From positions 3,906,001 to 3,970,000 of the forward strand of contig NZ_JAPNLE010000009.1 in the NCBI RefSeq assembly GCF_026627925.1: a DNA stretch of 64,000 nt, written 5' to 3'. The translations under genes and the position numbers were made by a program. Below the pieces are notes generated by a model that saw nothing but the letters and a program-made list of their open reading frames with translations, was not told the DNA's origin and did not search any database. This document shows positions 37,760 to 47,375 of the stretch, one piece after another; within the stretch, counting starts at the first letter, position 1; every line of letters starts with the position of its first letter. The stretch is from Cupriavidus sp. D39. Lineage in GTDB: Bacteria > Pseudomonadota > Gammaproteobacteria > Burkholderiales > Burkholderiaceae.

Positions 37760-39154
37760 ATGAGTCTGTTCCGCACCAAGAACATCGAGGCCATGCTGGC
37801 CGCCGCCCGCGACGATGGCCTCAAAAAGGTGCTCGGCCCCGTCGACCTGATCCTGATGGGCATCGGCGCCATCATCGGCACCGGCATCTTCGTGCTGACC
37901 GGCACCGGCGCGCTCACCGCCGGCCCGGCGCTGACCTTGTCCTTCGTGATCGCCGCACTGGCCTGCGGGTTTGCCGCGCTCTGCTACGCCGAGTTCGCGT
38001 CCGCGATCCCCGTCTCCGGCTCCATCTACACCTACAGCTACGCCACGCTCGGCGAAATCGTGGCCTGGATGATCGGCTGGGACCTGCTGCTTGAATATGG
38101 CCTTGCAACCTCGGCCGTATCGGTCGGCTGGTCCGGCTACTTCCAGTCGCTGATGGCGGGCTTCGGCCTGCACCTGCCAGCCATGCTCACCGCCGCGCCC
38201 GGCGCGGTGCCGGGCGTGCAGACGCTGTTCAACCTGCCCGCTGCCGTGATCATGTTGCTGATCACCTGGGTCGTGTCGTACGGCGTGCGCGAGTCGGCGC
38301 GCCTGAACAACGTGATGGTGGCCATCAAGATCGCGGTGGTGCTGCTCTTTATCGGGGTGGGCGTGTGGCACGTCAAGCCGGCCAACTGGCAGCCGTTCGC
38401 GCCGTTCGGGCTGGACGGCATCTTCAATGCCGCGGCGCTGGTGTTCTTCGCCTTTATCGGCTTCGACGCCGTGACCTCGGCCGCCGAGGAAGTGCGCAAC
38501 CCGCGCCGCGACCTGCCGATCGGCATCATCGGCTCGCTGGCCGTCTGCACCGTGTTGTACGTGACGGTGGCGGCCATCATGACCGGCATCGTGCCCTTTG
38601 CCAAGTTCGCGGGCATCGACCATCCGGTGTCGCTGGCGCTGCAATATGCCGGCGAGAACTGGGTGGCCGGCTTCGTCGATCTGGGCGCCATCCTGGGCAT
38701 GACCACGGTGATCCTGGTAATGACCTTCGGCCAGACCCGCATCATCTTCGCCATGTCGCGCGATGGCCTGCTGCCAGAGCGGCTGTCGAAGGTGCACCCG
38801 GTGCATGCCACGCCGTTCTTCGCCACGTGGACCGTGGGCATCGTGTTCGCCTTCATCGCTGCCTTCGTGCCGCTCAATGTGCTGGCGGAGCTGATCAATA
38901 TCGGCACGCTGTCGGCCTTCACGCTGATCTCGGTGGCGGTGCTGGTGCTGCGCAAGACCCGGCCGGACCTGCCGCGCGCCTTTCGCTGCCCCGGCGTGCC
39001 GGTGGTGCCGTTGCTGTCCGTGGGCTTCTGCGTATTCCTGATGGTCCACCTGCAGGCGCTGACGTGGGCTGCCTTCCTGGCCTGGCTGGCAATTGGCCTG
39101 GCGATCTACTTCCTCTACGCGCGCCGCAACGCGGTGCTGCACGGCGGCGCCTGA
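37760..39154 (+). CDS. APC-family amino acid permease
   Basis: An inner-membrane transporter of 464 residues with about 12 hydrophobic segments. The TM1 signature GIGAIIGTGIFVLTG and the CYAEFASAIPVSGSIYTYSY segment are characteristic of the cationic amino acid transporter/YfnA-like APC subgroup. FAFIGFDAVTSAAEEVRNP is the conserved TM6-7 loop. The substrate is not predictable; the neighbouring MocR regulator and beta-alanine genes suggest an amino or keto acid. The gene is convergent with the MocR gene that follows. Confidence 0.9.
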   Translation: MSLFRTKNIEAMLAAARDDGLKKVLGPVDLILMGIGAIIGTGIFVLTGTGALTAGPALTLSFVIAALACGFAALCYAEFASAIPVSGSIYTYSYATLGEIVAWMIGWDLLLEYGLATSAVSVGWSGYFQSLMAGFGLHLPAMLTAAPGAVPGVQTLFNLPAAVIMLLITWVVSYGVRESARLNNVMVAIKIAVVLLFIGVGVWHVKPANWQPFAPFGLDGIFNAAALVFFAFIGFDAVTSAAEEVRNPRRDLPIGIIGSLAVCTVLYVTVAAIMTGIVPFAKFAGIDHPVSLALQYAGENWVAGFVDLGAILGMTTVILVMTFGQTRIIFAMSRDGLLPERLSKVHPVHATPFFATWTVGIVFAFIAAFVPLNVLAELINIGTLSAFTLISVAVLVLRKTRPDLPRAFRCPGVPVVPLLSVGFCVFLMVHLQALTWAAFLAWLAIGLAIYFLYARRNAVLHGGA

Positions 39155-39166
39155 CGCCGACGGCAG

Positions 39167-40573
39167 TCACCGTTCGCGCGCGCCGGCCTCCTGCAGGAAG
39201 GCCAGCGCGCGCGGCTCCTCGACATAGGCGGAGTTGACGCGGATCCAGGCCGAGGTCTCGCCGCCCGGCCGGAAGTAGTTGCCTGGCGCCAGCGTCACTC
39301 CATGCTGCTCGGCCAGCGTGACCAGCGCGCGCGAATCCTCGATCCCGTGCGTGCGGGCCCACAGGAAATTGCCGCCCGCCGGCTCGCAATACACCTCCCA
39401 GCCGGCGTCGCCCAGGCGCCGCACCGCGCTCGCGGTGGCCTGGCGCACGCGCAGGCGCAGCCGCTCCATGTACTTGCGATAGGCGCCGCGCTCCAGCAGC
39501 GCCGCCGTCACGGCTTCCGCGAAATGCGAGCCCGCCACGCTGGTCAGCACTTTCACATCCACCAGTTCCTTGATCAGCGCCTTGTCGGCCACCAGGTAGC
39601 CGATCCGCAGCGAGGCCGACACCGTCTTGGAAAAGCCGCCGATATAGATCACATGCTCGAGCTGGTCGAGCGTGGCCAGCCGGTCCGTGAAGTTGGTCTG
39701 GAAGTCCGAGAAGATATCGTCCTCGACAAAGCGGAAGCCGTGACGGCGCGCCAGCTCCAGCAGGCGGAACGCCACGGGCGGCGACAGGGTCGCGCCGGTG
39801 GGGTTCTGCAGCACGCTGTTGGTGAAGAACAGCTTGGGCTTGTGCTCGCGCAGCAGCGCCTCGGCGGCGTCCGGGTCGGGGCCGTTGCGGGTTTGCGGCA
39901 CGCCCACCAGGCGTACGCCGTGCAAGCGCAGCAGGCCGAAGAGGTTGTAGTAGCCGGGATCCTCCACGAACACCGTATCGCCCGGCTTGAGCAGGCGCCG
40001 CACCACCAGGTCCAGCGCCTGGCTGGCGCCCGTGGTGATCAGCACCTGCGGCAGCTCAGCCGCGATGCCGAGCTGGCGCACGCGCGTCAGCACATGCTGG
40101 CGCAGCTCCGGGCTGCCCATTGGCGTGGCGTAGTGGATCACGCTGAGGATGTCGTTGCGCGAGACCTGGCGGATCGCCTGGGTCAGCCCTTCGACGTCGC
40201 GCCAGGTCTCTGGCACGAAGCCGCCCGCCAGCTTGAGCGTGGCGCTGGGATGGTTGAACTGTTCCAGGATATGGTCGGACAGGTCCTCCGCCAGCCGCGG
40301 GTCCGACCAGCCGTTGGCGGCGCGCGCCAGCAGCGGGCTGTCCGCGACGAAGAAGCCCGAGCCGTGGCGGGAATCCAGCAGGCCCTGCGACACCAGCCGG
40401 TCATAGGCCTCGATTACCGGGAAACGGCTGATGCCATGCTCCGCCGCGAGCTGGCGGATCGACGGCAGGCGGGCGCCGGGGCGCACCTCGCGCGAGCTGA
40501 TCCAGGTCTTGACCTCGTTGACGATCTGGTCGGTCAGGGGCACGCCGGTGGCGGGAACGAGAGTCAGTTTCAT
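39167..40573 (-). CDS. MocR-type GntR/aminotransferase regulator
   Basis: An intact PLP-dependent regulator of 468 residues. The N-terminal GntR winged helix reads LPSIRQLAAEHGISRFPVIEAYDRL. The aminotransferase-like domain has TTGASQALDLVVRRLL, FVEDPGYYNL, NPTGATLSP and GFSKTVSASLRIGYL around the PLP lysine. It is a paralogue of the frameshifted MocR at 31799-33354. Three boxes related to AACTGTTC lie just upstream (40610-40642) and are likely auto-regulatory sites. Targets may be the convergent permease or other loci. Confidence 0.92.
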   Translation of the reverse strand: MKLTLVPATGVPLTDQIVNEVKTWISSREVRPGARLPSIRQLAAEHGISRFPVIEAYDRLVSQGLLDSRHGSGFFVADSPLLARAANGWSDPRLAEDLSDHILEQFNHPSATLKLAGGFVPETWRDVEGLTQAIRQVSRNDILSVIHYATPMGSPELRQHVLTRVRQLGIAAELPQVLITTGASQALDLVVRRLLKPGDTVFVEDPGYYNLFGLLRLHGVRLVGVPQTRNGPDPDAAEALLREHKPKLFFTNSVLQNPTGATLSPPVAFRLLELARRHGFRFVEDDIFSDFQTNFTDRLATLDQLEHVIYIGGFSKTVSASLRIGYLVADKALIKELVDVKVLTSVAGSHFAEAVTAALLERGAYRKYMERLRLRVRQATASAVRRLGDAGWEVYCEPAGGNFLWARTHGIEDSRALVTLAEQHGVTLAPGNYFRPGGETSAWIRVNSAYVEEPRALAFLQEAGARER

Positions 40574-40609
40574 CGCACAGGTGCAGGCAAAGTGTCAGGA
40601 AAAACTACT

Positions 40610-40642
40610 GAACAGTTCATGTCAAACTGTTCGCAACTGTTC
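40610..40642. promoter_or_regulatory. GAACAGTT / AACTGTTC boxes upstream of MocR gene
   Basis: GAACAGTTC at 40610-40618, then AACTGTTC at 40625-40632 and again at 40635-40642. Two are direct repeats spaced by one helical turn (10 bases), and one is inverted. This layout is like MocR/PdxR-type operators and lies between the MocR start (40573) and the DUF2917 gene (40754). Confidence 0.55.
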
Positions 40643-40753
40643 ATGGGATTGTAGTTGGCGCTGTGAATAATGGAAGGCATGCGGAGGCGTGCCTGCACTG
40701 GCTGGGCCAGTGGGCACGAGAGACATCACCGCAATGCTGACAGGAGTGGCGAA

Positions 40754-41092
40754 ATGCGCGAACTAAGGATCTTCGAACTGGATGAACCCGGCCGGCCGGT
40801 GAGCTGGCGCGCCCGCGAAGGGCAGAGCGTGAAGGCGGTCGAGGGTCGCCTGTGGCTGACGGTGGAAGGCCACCTTGCGGATATCTGGCTGCTGCCGGGA
40901 GCGGTCTTTGCGCTGCCGGCCGGCGCCAGGGTGTGGCTGTCCGGCGAAAGCGATGGCGCGCGCTTCACGCTCGCCCAGACGCCGGCACCGCTGTCATGGC
41001 GCTGGCTGGGTGGGCTGGCGGGTGCGCTGAAGCGCCGCTTCGGCGAGCGCCGTGCCGGCGGTGCCGGCCAGTGCCCGGAACCCGGTCTCTGA
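40754..41092 (+). CDS. DUF2917 family protein
   Basis: A 112-residue protein with the DUF2917 pattern: a short beta-rich domain (VKAVEGRLWLTVEGHLADIWLLPG) followed by GARVWLSGESDGARF, suggesting a small cupin-like fold. The C-terminus is Arg/Gly-rich. The function is unknown. Start ATG 40754 with CAGGAGTGGCGA upstream is preferred to 40670. It is divergent from the MocR gene and may share its operator region. Confidence 0.75.
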   Translation: MRELRIFELDEPGRPVSWRAREGQSVKAVEGRLWLTVEGHLADIWLLPGAVFALPAGARVWLSGESDGARFTLAQTPAPLSWRWLGGLAGALKRRFGERRAGGAGQCPEPGL

Positions 41093-41486
41093 GCTGACGC
41101 AAGCCGGCCGGCGCGGAGCGTGTCCGCGCTGCCGGCCAGCATCCGGGCGCGCTGGTTTCGCCCCGTGCCCGGCAATCCCGCGCCATCCGTACTGCTGCAA
41201 GCGTGGCCAAGTGTCCGGTCTTGCGCGCTCTCGCACGCCGTCTCGCGGCCTTGGTCTTCCTCGACGCCTCAACAAGTCCCTCCACATCGTCCCGCCAACT
41301 ATGCGAGGATGTTCCCCATGGCTGGCCGCGCCGCCGTGGCTTGATTGCCGTTAACGTAAACGTCATATAATCAAGCTGCTGCGCCAGCGTCAGCCAGACC
41401 GCTCGCCTGTTCGATCCGAGCCGCCTCCAGAGCGGCAGCCATGGACGTCATGCGACCAGCCAGAACACCGAACATGGTGGAGACAA
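41093..41486. other. Upstream region of icmF
   Basis: A 394-base gap with no credible gene. The notable part is 41350-41376, an AT-richer stretch with an ACGT-containing operator-like sequence and a CATATAAT -10-like box. I see no cobalamin riboswitch structure (B12 box) before icmF. Confidence 0.6.
41350..41366. promoter_or_regulatory. Candidate LiuR-type (MerR family) operator and promoter
   Basis: GTTAACGTAAACGTCAT overlaps a TATAAT-like element just downstream (CATATAATCAAG). LiuR regulators of branched-chain amino acid breakdown recognise ACGTAAACGT-like palindromes in proteobacteria, and icmF belongs to that pathway. The match is by eye and the regulator gene is not in this window. Confidence 0.45.
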
Positions 41487-44400
41487 ATGACCGATCTTTC
41501 CGATGTGCAGAAGGGCGCTCAACCCAGCGCTCCCCATCAGGCGCAGGGACCGAAAGGGCCCGTCAACAAGGTGCGCTTCGTCACCGCGGCCTCGCTGTTC
41601 GATGGCCATGACGCTTCCATCAACATCATGCGGCGCATCCTGCAGTCCTCTGGCTGCGAGGTGATCCATCTCGGGCATAACCGCTCGGTGGAAGAGGTGG
41701 TCAGCGCGGCCTTGCAGGAAGACGTGCAGGGCATTGCCATCTCCAGCTACCAGGGCGGCCACGTCGAGTACTTCAAGTACATGGTCGACCTGCTGCGCCA
41801 GCGCGGCGGCGAGCATATCCAGCTCTTCGGCGGCGGCGGCGGCGTGATCGTGCCGGACGAGATCCGCGAGTTGCAGGCCTACGGCGTGGCGCGGATCTTC
41901 AGCCCGGAAGACGGCCAGCGCCTGGGCCTGGCGGGCATGATCGCCGACATGGTGCAGCGCTGCGATATCGACCTGGCGCGCTATGCGCCCACCACGCTCG
42001 ACGCGATGAAAGGCGGCGACCGCCGCGCGCTCGCGCAACTGATCACGGCGCTGGAAAACGGCAAGGCGGCTCCCGCGCTGGCTGACGCACTGCGCGCCGA
42101 GGCCGCCAAGATGAAGACGCCCGTGCTCGGCATCACGGGCACCGGCGGCGCGGGCAAGTCCTCGCTGACCGATGAGCTGATCCGCCGCATCCGGCTGGAC
42201 CAGCGCGATGCGTTGTCCATCGCGGTGATCTCGATCGACCCGTCGCGCCGCAAGTCCGGCGGCGCGCTGCTGGGCGACCGCATCCGCATGAACGCGATCA
42301 ACCATCCGAACATCTTCATGCGCTCGATGGCCACGCGCGAAGCCGGCTCCGAGATCTCACAGGCGTTGCCCGATGTGCTGGCCGCCTGCAAGGTGGGCGG
42401 CTTCGACCTGATCCTGGTGGAGACTTCGGGCATCGGCCAGGGCGATGCCGCCATCGTGCCGCACGTGGATTTGTCGCTCTATGTGATGACGCCCGAGTTC
42501 GGCGCCGCCAGCCAGCTCGAGAAAATCGACATGCTGGACTTCGCGGATTTCGTCGCCATCAACAAGTTCGACCGCAAGGGCGCGCAGGACGCCTGGCGCG
42601 ACGTGGCCAAGCAGGTGCAGCGCAACCGCGAGCAGTGGCACGCCAAGCCCGAGGAGATGCCGGTGTACGGCACCCAGGCCTCGCGCTTCAACGACGACGG
42701 CGTGACGATGCTCTACCAGGGCTTGCGCGAGGCCCTTTGCGCGCGCGGCATGCATGCGCCGGCCGGCGTGCTGCCGCAGCTGAACGGGCGCACCTCCACC
42801 GGCCAGAACGTGATCGTGCCGCCGGCGCGCAACCGCTACCTGGCCGAGATTGCCGACACGGTACGCACTTATCATCGCCGCGTGGAAACGCAGAGCCGGC
42901 TGGCGCGCGAGCGCCAGCAACTGCGCGAGGCTCGGCGCATGCTGCTGGCCGCCTCCGGGCCGGAAGGCGAGGGCGAGGCGCTGCAGACACTCGCCACCGA
43001 ACGCGACGCCGCGCTGGGCGCGCAGGAGCGCAAGCTGCTGGCGATGTGGCCGGAAATGCGCAAGGCCTACAGCGGCGACGAATACGTGGTGAAGATCCGC
43101 GACAAGGAAATTCGCACCACGCTCACCACCACCACCATGTCCGGCACCACGGTGCGCAAGGTGGTGCTGCCGCGCTTCGAGGACGAGGGCGAAGTGCTCA
43201 AGTGGCTGATGCGCGAGAACGTGCCAGGCAGCTTCCCCTACACCGCCGGCGTCTTTGCCTTCAAGCGCGAGAATGAAGACCCCACGCGCATGTTCGCCGG
43301 AGAGGGCGATGCCTTTCGCACCAATCGCCGCTTCAAGCTGGTCTCCGAAGGCATGGATGCCAAGCGCCTGTCCACCGCCTTCGACTCGGTCACGCTGTAC
43401 GGCGAGGATCCGCACACGCGCCCGGACATCTACGGCAAGGTCGGCAACTCGGGCGTGTCGATCGCCACGCTGGACGACATGAAGGTGCTGTACGACGGCT
43501 TCGACCTCACCAGCCCGTCGACCTCGGTGTCGATGACCATCAACGGGCCCGCGCCCACCATCCTGGCGATGTTCATGAACACCGCCATCGACCAGCAGCT
43601 CGACAAGTTCCGCGCCGACAACAACCGCGAGCCCACCGCCGACGAGGAAGCCAAGATCCGCGCGTGGGTGCTGCAGAACGTGCGCGGCACGGTGCAGGCC
43701 GACATCCTCAAGGAGGACCAGGGCCAGAACACCTGCATCTTCTCCACCGAGTTCTCGCTCAAGGTGATGGGCGATATCCAGGCGTACTTCGTCCATCACC
43801 AGGTGCGCAATTTCTACTCGGTGTCGATCTCCGGTTATCACATCGCGGAGGCCGGAGCCAACCCGATCTCGCAGCTGGCGTTCACCTTGTCCAACGGCTT
43901 CACCTATGTGGAGGCGTATCTCGCGCGCGGCATGCATATCGACGACTTCGCGCCCAACCTGTCGTTCTTCTTCTCCAACGGCATGGACCCGGAGTACAGC
44001 GTGCTGGGCCGCGTGGCGCGACGCATCTGGGCGGTGACGCTGCGCGACAAATACGGCGCCAACGAGCGCAGCCAGAAGCTCAAGTACCACGTCCAGACTT
44101 CCGGCCGCTCGCTGCACGCGCAGGAGATCGACTTCAACGACATCCGCACTACGCTGCAGGCGCTGATCGCCATCTACGACAACTGCAATTCGCTGCACAC
44201 CAACGCCTACGACGAAGCCATCACCACACCCACCGGCGAATCGGTGCGCCGCGCGCTGGCGATCCAGCTCATCATCAACCGCGAGTGGGGCGTGGCCAAG
44301 TGCGAGAACCCCAACCAGGGCAGCTTCCTGATCGACGAGCTGACCGACCTCGTGGAAGAGGCGGTGATGCAGGAGTTCGAGCGCATCGCCGAGCGTGGCG

Positions 44401-44783
44401 GCGTGCTCGGCGCGATGGAGACGGGCTACCAGCGCGGCAAGATCCAGGAAGAGTCGCTGTACTACGAGCAGCGCAAGCACGATGGCACGCTGCCCATCAT
44501 CGGTGTCAATACCTTCCGCAATCCCAACGGCGACCCAACGCCGCAATCGCTCGAGCTGGCGCGTTCCAGCGAAGAGGAGAAGCAGGGGCAACTTGCGCGG
44601 CTGGCGGATTTCCACGCCCGCCATGCGGACGCCGCGCCGGCCATGCTGCAGCGGCTGCGCCAGGCCGTGATCGACAACGACAATGTGTTCGCGGTGCTGA
44701 TGGATGCGGTGCGCGTGTGCTCGCTCGGGCAGGTGACGCATGCCCTGTTCGAGGTAGGAGGCCAGTACCGCCGCAATATGTGA
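41487..44783 (+). CDS. icmF: Fused isobutyryl-CoA mutase IcmF
   Basis: An adenosylcobalamin-dependent fusion of 1098 residues that interconverts isobutyryl-CoA and n-butyryl-CoA (and related acyl-CoAs), with its own G-protein chaperone in the middle. The N-terminal B12-binding domain shows [17 protein letters not shown] and [13 protein letters not shown]. The MeaB-like GTPase domain has Walker [15 protein letters not shown], then [10 protein letters not shown] and NKFDRKG. The mutase domain fills the C-terminal half ([19 protein letters not shown]). The whole order closely matches the characterised Cupriavidus IcmF. The B12 motif has Ser where the classic DxHxxG has Gly. Confidence 0.97.
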   Translation: MTDLSDVQKGAQPSAPHQAQGPKGPVNKVRFVTAASLFDGHDASINIMRRILQSSGCEVIHLGHNRSVEEVVSAALQEDVQGIAISSYQGGHVEYFKYMVDLLRQRGGEHIQLFGGGGGVIVPDEIRELQAYGVARIFSPEDGQRLGLAGMIADMVQRCDIDLARYAPTTLDAMKGGDRRALAQLITALENGKAAPALADALRAEAAKMKTPVLGITGTGGAGKSSLTDELIRRIRLDQRDALSIAVISIDPSRRKSGGALLGDRIRMNAINHPNIFMRSMATREAGSEISQALPDVLAACKVGGFDLILVETSGIGQGDAAIVPHVDLSLYVMTPEFGAASQLEKIDMLDFADFVAINKFDRKGAQDAWRDVAKQVQRNREQWHAKPEEMPVYGTQASRFNDDGVTMLYQGLREALCARGMHAPAGVLPQLNGRTSTGQNVIVPPARNRYLAEIADTVRTYHRRVETQSRLARERQQLREARRMLLAASGPEGEGEALQTLATERDAALGAQERKLLAMWPEMRKAYSGDEYVVKIRDKEIRTTLTTTTMSGTTVRKVVLPRFEDEGEVLKWLMRENVPGSFPYTAGVFAFKRENEDPTRMFAGEGDAFRTNRRFKLVSEGMDAKRLSTAFDSVTLYGEDPHTRPDIYGKVGNSGVSIATLDDMKVLYDGFDLTSPSTSVSMTINGPAPTILAMFMNTAIDQQLDKFRADNNREPTADEEAKIRAWVLQNVRGTVQADILKEDQGQNTCIFSTEFSLKVMGDIQAYFVHHQVRNFYSVSISGYHIAEAGANPISQLAFTLSNGFTYVEAYLARGMHIDDFAPNLSFFFSNGMDPEYSVLGRVARRIWAVTLRDKYGANERSQKLKYHVQTSGRSLHAQEIDFNDIRTTLQALIAIYDNCNSLHTNAYDEAITTPTGESVRRALAIQLIINREWGVAKCENPNQGSFLIDELTDLVEEAVMQEFERIAERGGVLGAMETGYQRGKIQEESLYYEQRKHDGTLPIIGVNTFRNPNGDPTPQSLELARSSEEEKQGQLARLADFHARHADAAPAMLQRLRQAVIDNDNVFAVLMDAVRVCSLGQVTHALFEVGGQYRRNM

Positions 44784-44895
44784 TCCGTCCGCCAGGGGCT
44801 GTCTGGCGCGAAGCCCCTGCGTTAAACTTGATGTTTGCGCCAGCCACCTCCCTTGCTGCCAGCGAAGATCAAGACCAAGACCAATCAGGAGTACC

Positions 44896-45318
44896 GTGTA
44901 CGATCCCAACAATATCTTCGCCCGCATCCTGCGTGGCGAATTGCCTTGCAACAAGGTCTATGAAGACGCCGACACCGTCGCCTTCATGGACATCATGCCG
45001 CAGTCGGATGGCCACGTCCTGGTCGTGACCAAGGAACCCGCCGTCGAGCTGTTCGACCTGTCCGACGCCGGTGCAGAAGCCGCCATCCGCACCACCAAGC
45101 GCGTCGCTAGCGCGGTGCGCGCCGCCTTCTCGCCTGACGGCATCTCGATCGGCCAGTTCAACGGCGCCGCCGCCGGCCAGACCGTGCCGCATGTGCATTT
45201 CCATATCGTGCCGCGCTACGCCGAGCGCACCCTGCGCGGCCACGGCACCGACATGCAGGATCCGGAAATCCTCAGCCAGCACGCCGAGCGCATCATCGCC
45301 GCGCTGCGCGAAGCCTGA
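44896..45318 (+). CDS. HIT-family hydrolase
   Basis: A 140-residue histidine-triad nucleotide hydrolase/transferase of the HINT-like branch. The active site reads HVHFHIVP, and the N-terminus NIFARILRGELPCNKVYED is typical. The likely substrates are AMP-lysyl or other nucleotide phosphoramidates. Start GTG 44896 follows GGAGTACC. It lies 112 bases after icmF and 47 before the hydroxyacyl-CoA dehydrogenase; the order may be coincidental or one operon. Confidence 0.9.
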   Translation: MYDPNNIFARILRGELPCNKVYEDADTVAFMDIMPQSDGHVLVVTKEPAVELFDLSDAGAEAAIRTTKRVASAVRAAFSPDGISIGQFNGAAAGQTVPHVHFHIVPRYAERTLRGHGTDMQDPEILSQHAERIIAALREA

Positions 45319-45365
45319 TCAACACACCGCACCAGAATCAAGCAACCAGCAACAAGGAAGACAAG

Positions 45366-46220
45366 ATGGGAATCAGGACAGTGGGCATCGTAGGCGCCGG
45401 CACCATGGGCAACGGCATCGCGCAAGCGTGCGCCGTGGTGGGCCTGGACGTGGTGATGGTGGACATCAGCGACGCAGCGGTGAACAAGGGCATCGCCACC
45501 GTCGGCAGCAGCCTGGATCGCCTGATCAAGAAAGACAAGATCAGCGAAGCCGACAAGCAAGCCGCACTCGCGCGCATCAAGGGCTCCACGTCCTATGACG
45601 CGCTCAAGGCCACCGACATCGTGATCGAAGCCGCTACCGAGAACTTCGACCTCAAGGTCAAGATCCTCAAGCAGATCGACAGCATCGTCGGCGACGACGT
45701 GATCGTCGCGTCCAACACCTCGTCGATCTCGATCACCAAGCTGGCTGCCGTTACCAGCCGCCCGGGCAACTTCATCGGCATGCACTTCTTCAACCCGGTG
45801 CCGATGATGGCCCTGGTGGAACTGATCCGCGGCCTCCAGACCAGCGACACCACGCACGCGCTGGTGGAAGAACTCTCCAAGGCACTCGGCAAGTACCCGA
45901 TCACCGTAAAGAACAACCCGGGCTTCGTGGTGAACCGGATTCTCTGCCCGATGATCAATGAGGCGTTCTGCGTACTGGGCGAAGGCCTGGCGTCGCCGGA
46001 AGAAATCGACGAAGGCATGAAGCTGGGCTGCAACCATCCGATCGGGCCGCTGGCGCTGGCGGACATGATCGGGCTGGACACCATGCTGGCCGTGATGGAA
46101 GTGCTGTACACCGAGTTCGCCGACCCTAAGTATCGGCCGGCCATGTTGATGCGCGAGATGGTGGCGGCTGGCTATCTCGGCCGCAAGACCGGGCGTGGCG
46201 TGTACGTGTATAGCAAGTAA
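45366..46220 (+). CDS. 3-hydroxybutyryl-CoA dehydrogenase
   Basis: NAD-dependent oxidation of 3-hydroxyacyl-CoA to 3-ketoacyl-CoA. It is 284 residues, the monofunctional length. Rossmann motif VGIVGAGTMGNGIAQACA; catalytic His/Glu region NFIGMHFFNPVPMMALVELI; C-terminal domain with NNPGFVVNRILCPMINEA and SPEEIDEGMKLGCNHPIGPLALAD. It matches the PaaH/HbdA group. A link to butyryl-CoA made by IcmF, 0.6 kb upstream, is attractive but inferred. A strong terminator follows the stop. Confidence 0.94.
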   Translation: MGIRTVGIVGAGTMGNGIAQACAVVGLDVVMVDISDAAVNKGIATVGSSLDRLIKKDKISEADKQAALARIKGSTSYDALKATDIVIEAATENFDLKVKILKQIDSIVGDDVIVASNTSSISITKLAAVTSRPGNFIGMHFFNPVPMMALVELIRGLQTSDTTHALVEELSKALGKYPITVKNNPGFVVNRILCPMINEAFCVLGEGLASPEEIDEGMKLGCNHPIGPLALADMIGLDTMLAVMEVLYTEFADPKYRPAMLMREMVAAGYLGRKTGRGVYVYSK

Positions 46221-46243
46221 GCACGGCCCCGAATGGGTGAAGG

Positions 46244-46278
46244 AGGCTGGCGACGGGTGACCGTTGCTAGCCTTTTTT
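46244..46278 (+). terminator. Rho-independent terminator
   Basis: A 13-bp stem with one G-T pair and one mismatch (AGGCTGGCGACGG / CCGTTGCTAGCCT), loop GTGA, followed directly by TTTTTT. It ends the icmF-HIT-dehydrogenase unit, 23 bases after the last stop codon. Confidence 0.88.
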
Positions 46279-46330
46279 GTTTTCAGGCGGCAAACGGTGT
46301 GGGCGTGTGTAAGATCCTGGTCTCGGCGAA

Positions 46331-46650
46331 CGCCCGCCCTCTCCCCGACCCCTCTCCCACACGTGGGAGAGGGGAGAAAACCAGCGGGAGAGTTGGGACA
46401 TCGATTCGGTTCGGCCGTGATTTCCGCCAGTCAGGCGGGAATCACCCCAGCGCGATGCGAAGCGAGCCGTCAAGGTGTGCAGAGGCCGTATGGGGCGCCT
46501 CGGGATTTCACGAAAAGAGCGGAAAAGAGGGACCCATGTCTGAGTATCGCCTTAAGGCGATGCGAGTTTGGGTCCCGGCCGCTCTTTTCGTCGAATCCCG
46601 AGGGGGTGTCGCCTCCCCGAAGGGGAGGTGAAACTGCAGTTGCCTTTGAC
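46331..46650 (-). repeat. Dispersed nested-hairpin intergenic element, copy B
   Basis: An inverted copy of the element at 5344-5711. The core 46512-46590 forms nested inverted repeats: outer GAAAAGAGCGG/CCGCTCTTTTC, middle GGGACCCA/TGGGTCCC, and a 16-base perfect palindrome ATCGCCTTAAGGCGAT at the centre. It lacks the 45-base hairpin insert of copy A. It sits between a terminator and a convergent gene end and encodes no credible protein. Confidence 0.8.
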
Positions 46651-46706
46651 GTTAAGCAAGTTGCAGTTGAAGCTGATTTTGCAGTTCCAGTCAAAACCCC
46701 AAAACC

Positions 46707-47375
46707 TCACTCCCCATACTGCCTCAACCCCTCCAGATCCAACACCTCAATCACCCCATAATCCACCTTCACCAGCCCCTGCTGCTCCAGCACCTTCAGC
46801 GCCTGGTTGGCCCGCTGCCGCGAGATCCCCGCCAGCAGCCCGATCTCCTCCTGCGAAATCTCCAGCGTCTTCCCCAGCCCGGGGTACAGATGCTCATTGA
46901 AGAGCGAAGACACGGCGCGCGCCACCCGTGAATCGATATCGAGCAGCCGCTCATACTCAACGGCAGCAATGAACTGCCCCAGCCGCTCATTGAACTGCGT
47001 GAGCAAGAACCGGGTAAACGGCAAGCTGGTATCCAGCAACCACTGAAAAGTCTCGCGCGGCAGGAAGGCAATGCGCGAGCGCCGCAGCGCCATCACGTCA
47101 TACTTGCGGATCTCGGCCTTGAGCACGGCGCCTTCGCCGAACCAGCCCCCCGTAGGCACACCGGTGAATGTGACCGACTTACCGGAAGGCGATACCGTAG
47201 TGATCTTGACGATCCCCTCCAGCACCCCCATCCAGTGCTCCGCCATATCGCCTTTATGGCAGACATAGTCGCCCTGGCTATATTCGCGCACGCACATGGC
47301 GCGGCGGACAATGTCGCGTTGTTCTTCGCTGAGGTCGGCTGCCCACACGCAGCGGTCGACGAAATCGTTGAGCAT
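46707..47375 (-). CDS. Crp/Fnr-family transcriptional regulator
   Basis: A 222-residue regulator. The N-terminal cyclic-nucleotide-type beta-barrel (YVCHKGDMAEHWMGVLEGIVKI, GGWFGEGAVL) is followed by a winged HTH with EISQEEIGLLAGISRQRANQALKVLEQQGLV. There is no Fnr-like N-terminal cysteine cluster. It is divergent from the acyl-CoA ligase/ABC transporter operon, separated by 237 bases, so it may regulate that operon. The inducer is unknown. Confidence 0.9.
   Translation of the reverse strand: MLNDFVDRCVWAADLSEEQRDIVRRAMCVREYSQGDYVCHKGDMAEHWMGVLEGIVKITTVSPSGKSVTFTGVPTGGWFGEGAVLKAEIRKYDVMALRRSRIAFLPRETFQWLLDTSLPFTRFLLTQFNERLGQFIAAVEYERLLDIDSRVARAVSSLFNEHLYPGLGKTLEISQEEIGLLAGISRQRANQALKVLEQQGLVKVDYGVIEVLDLEGLRQYGE

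Noticed and set aside
41093..41486. A cobalamin riboswitch before the B12-dependent icmF
   Set aside because: No B12-box-like conserved segment or supporting stems could be seen in the leader.
42357..44954. A minus-strand open frame of 865 codons opposite icmF
   Set aside because: Antisense shadow of icmF, which has clear domain motifs throughout.
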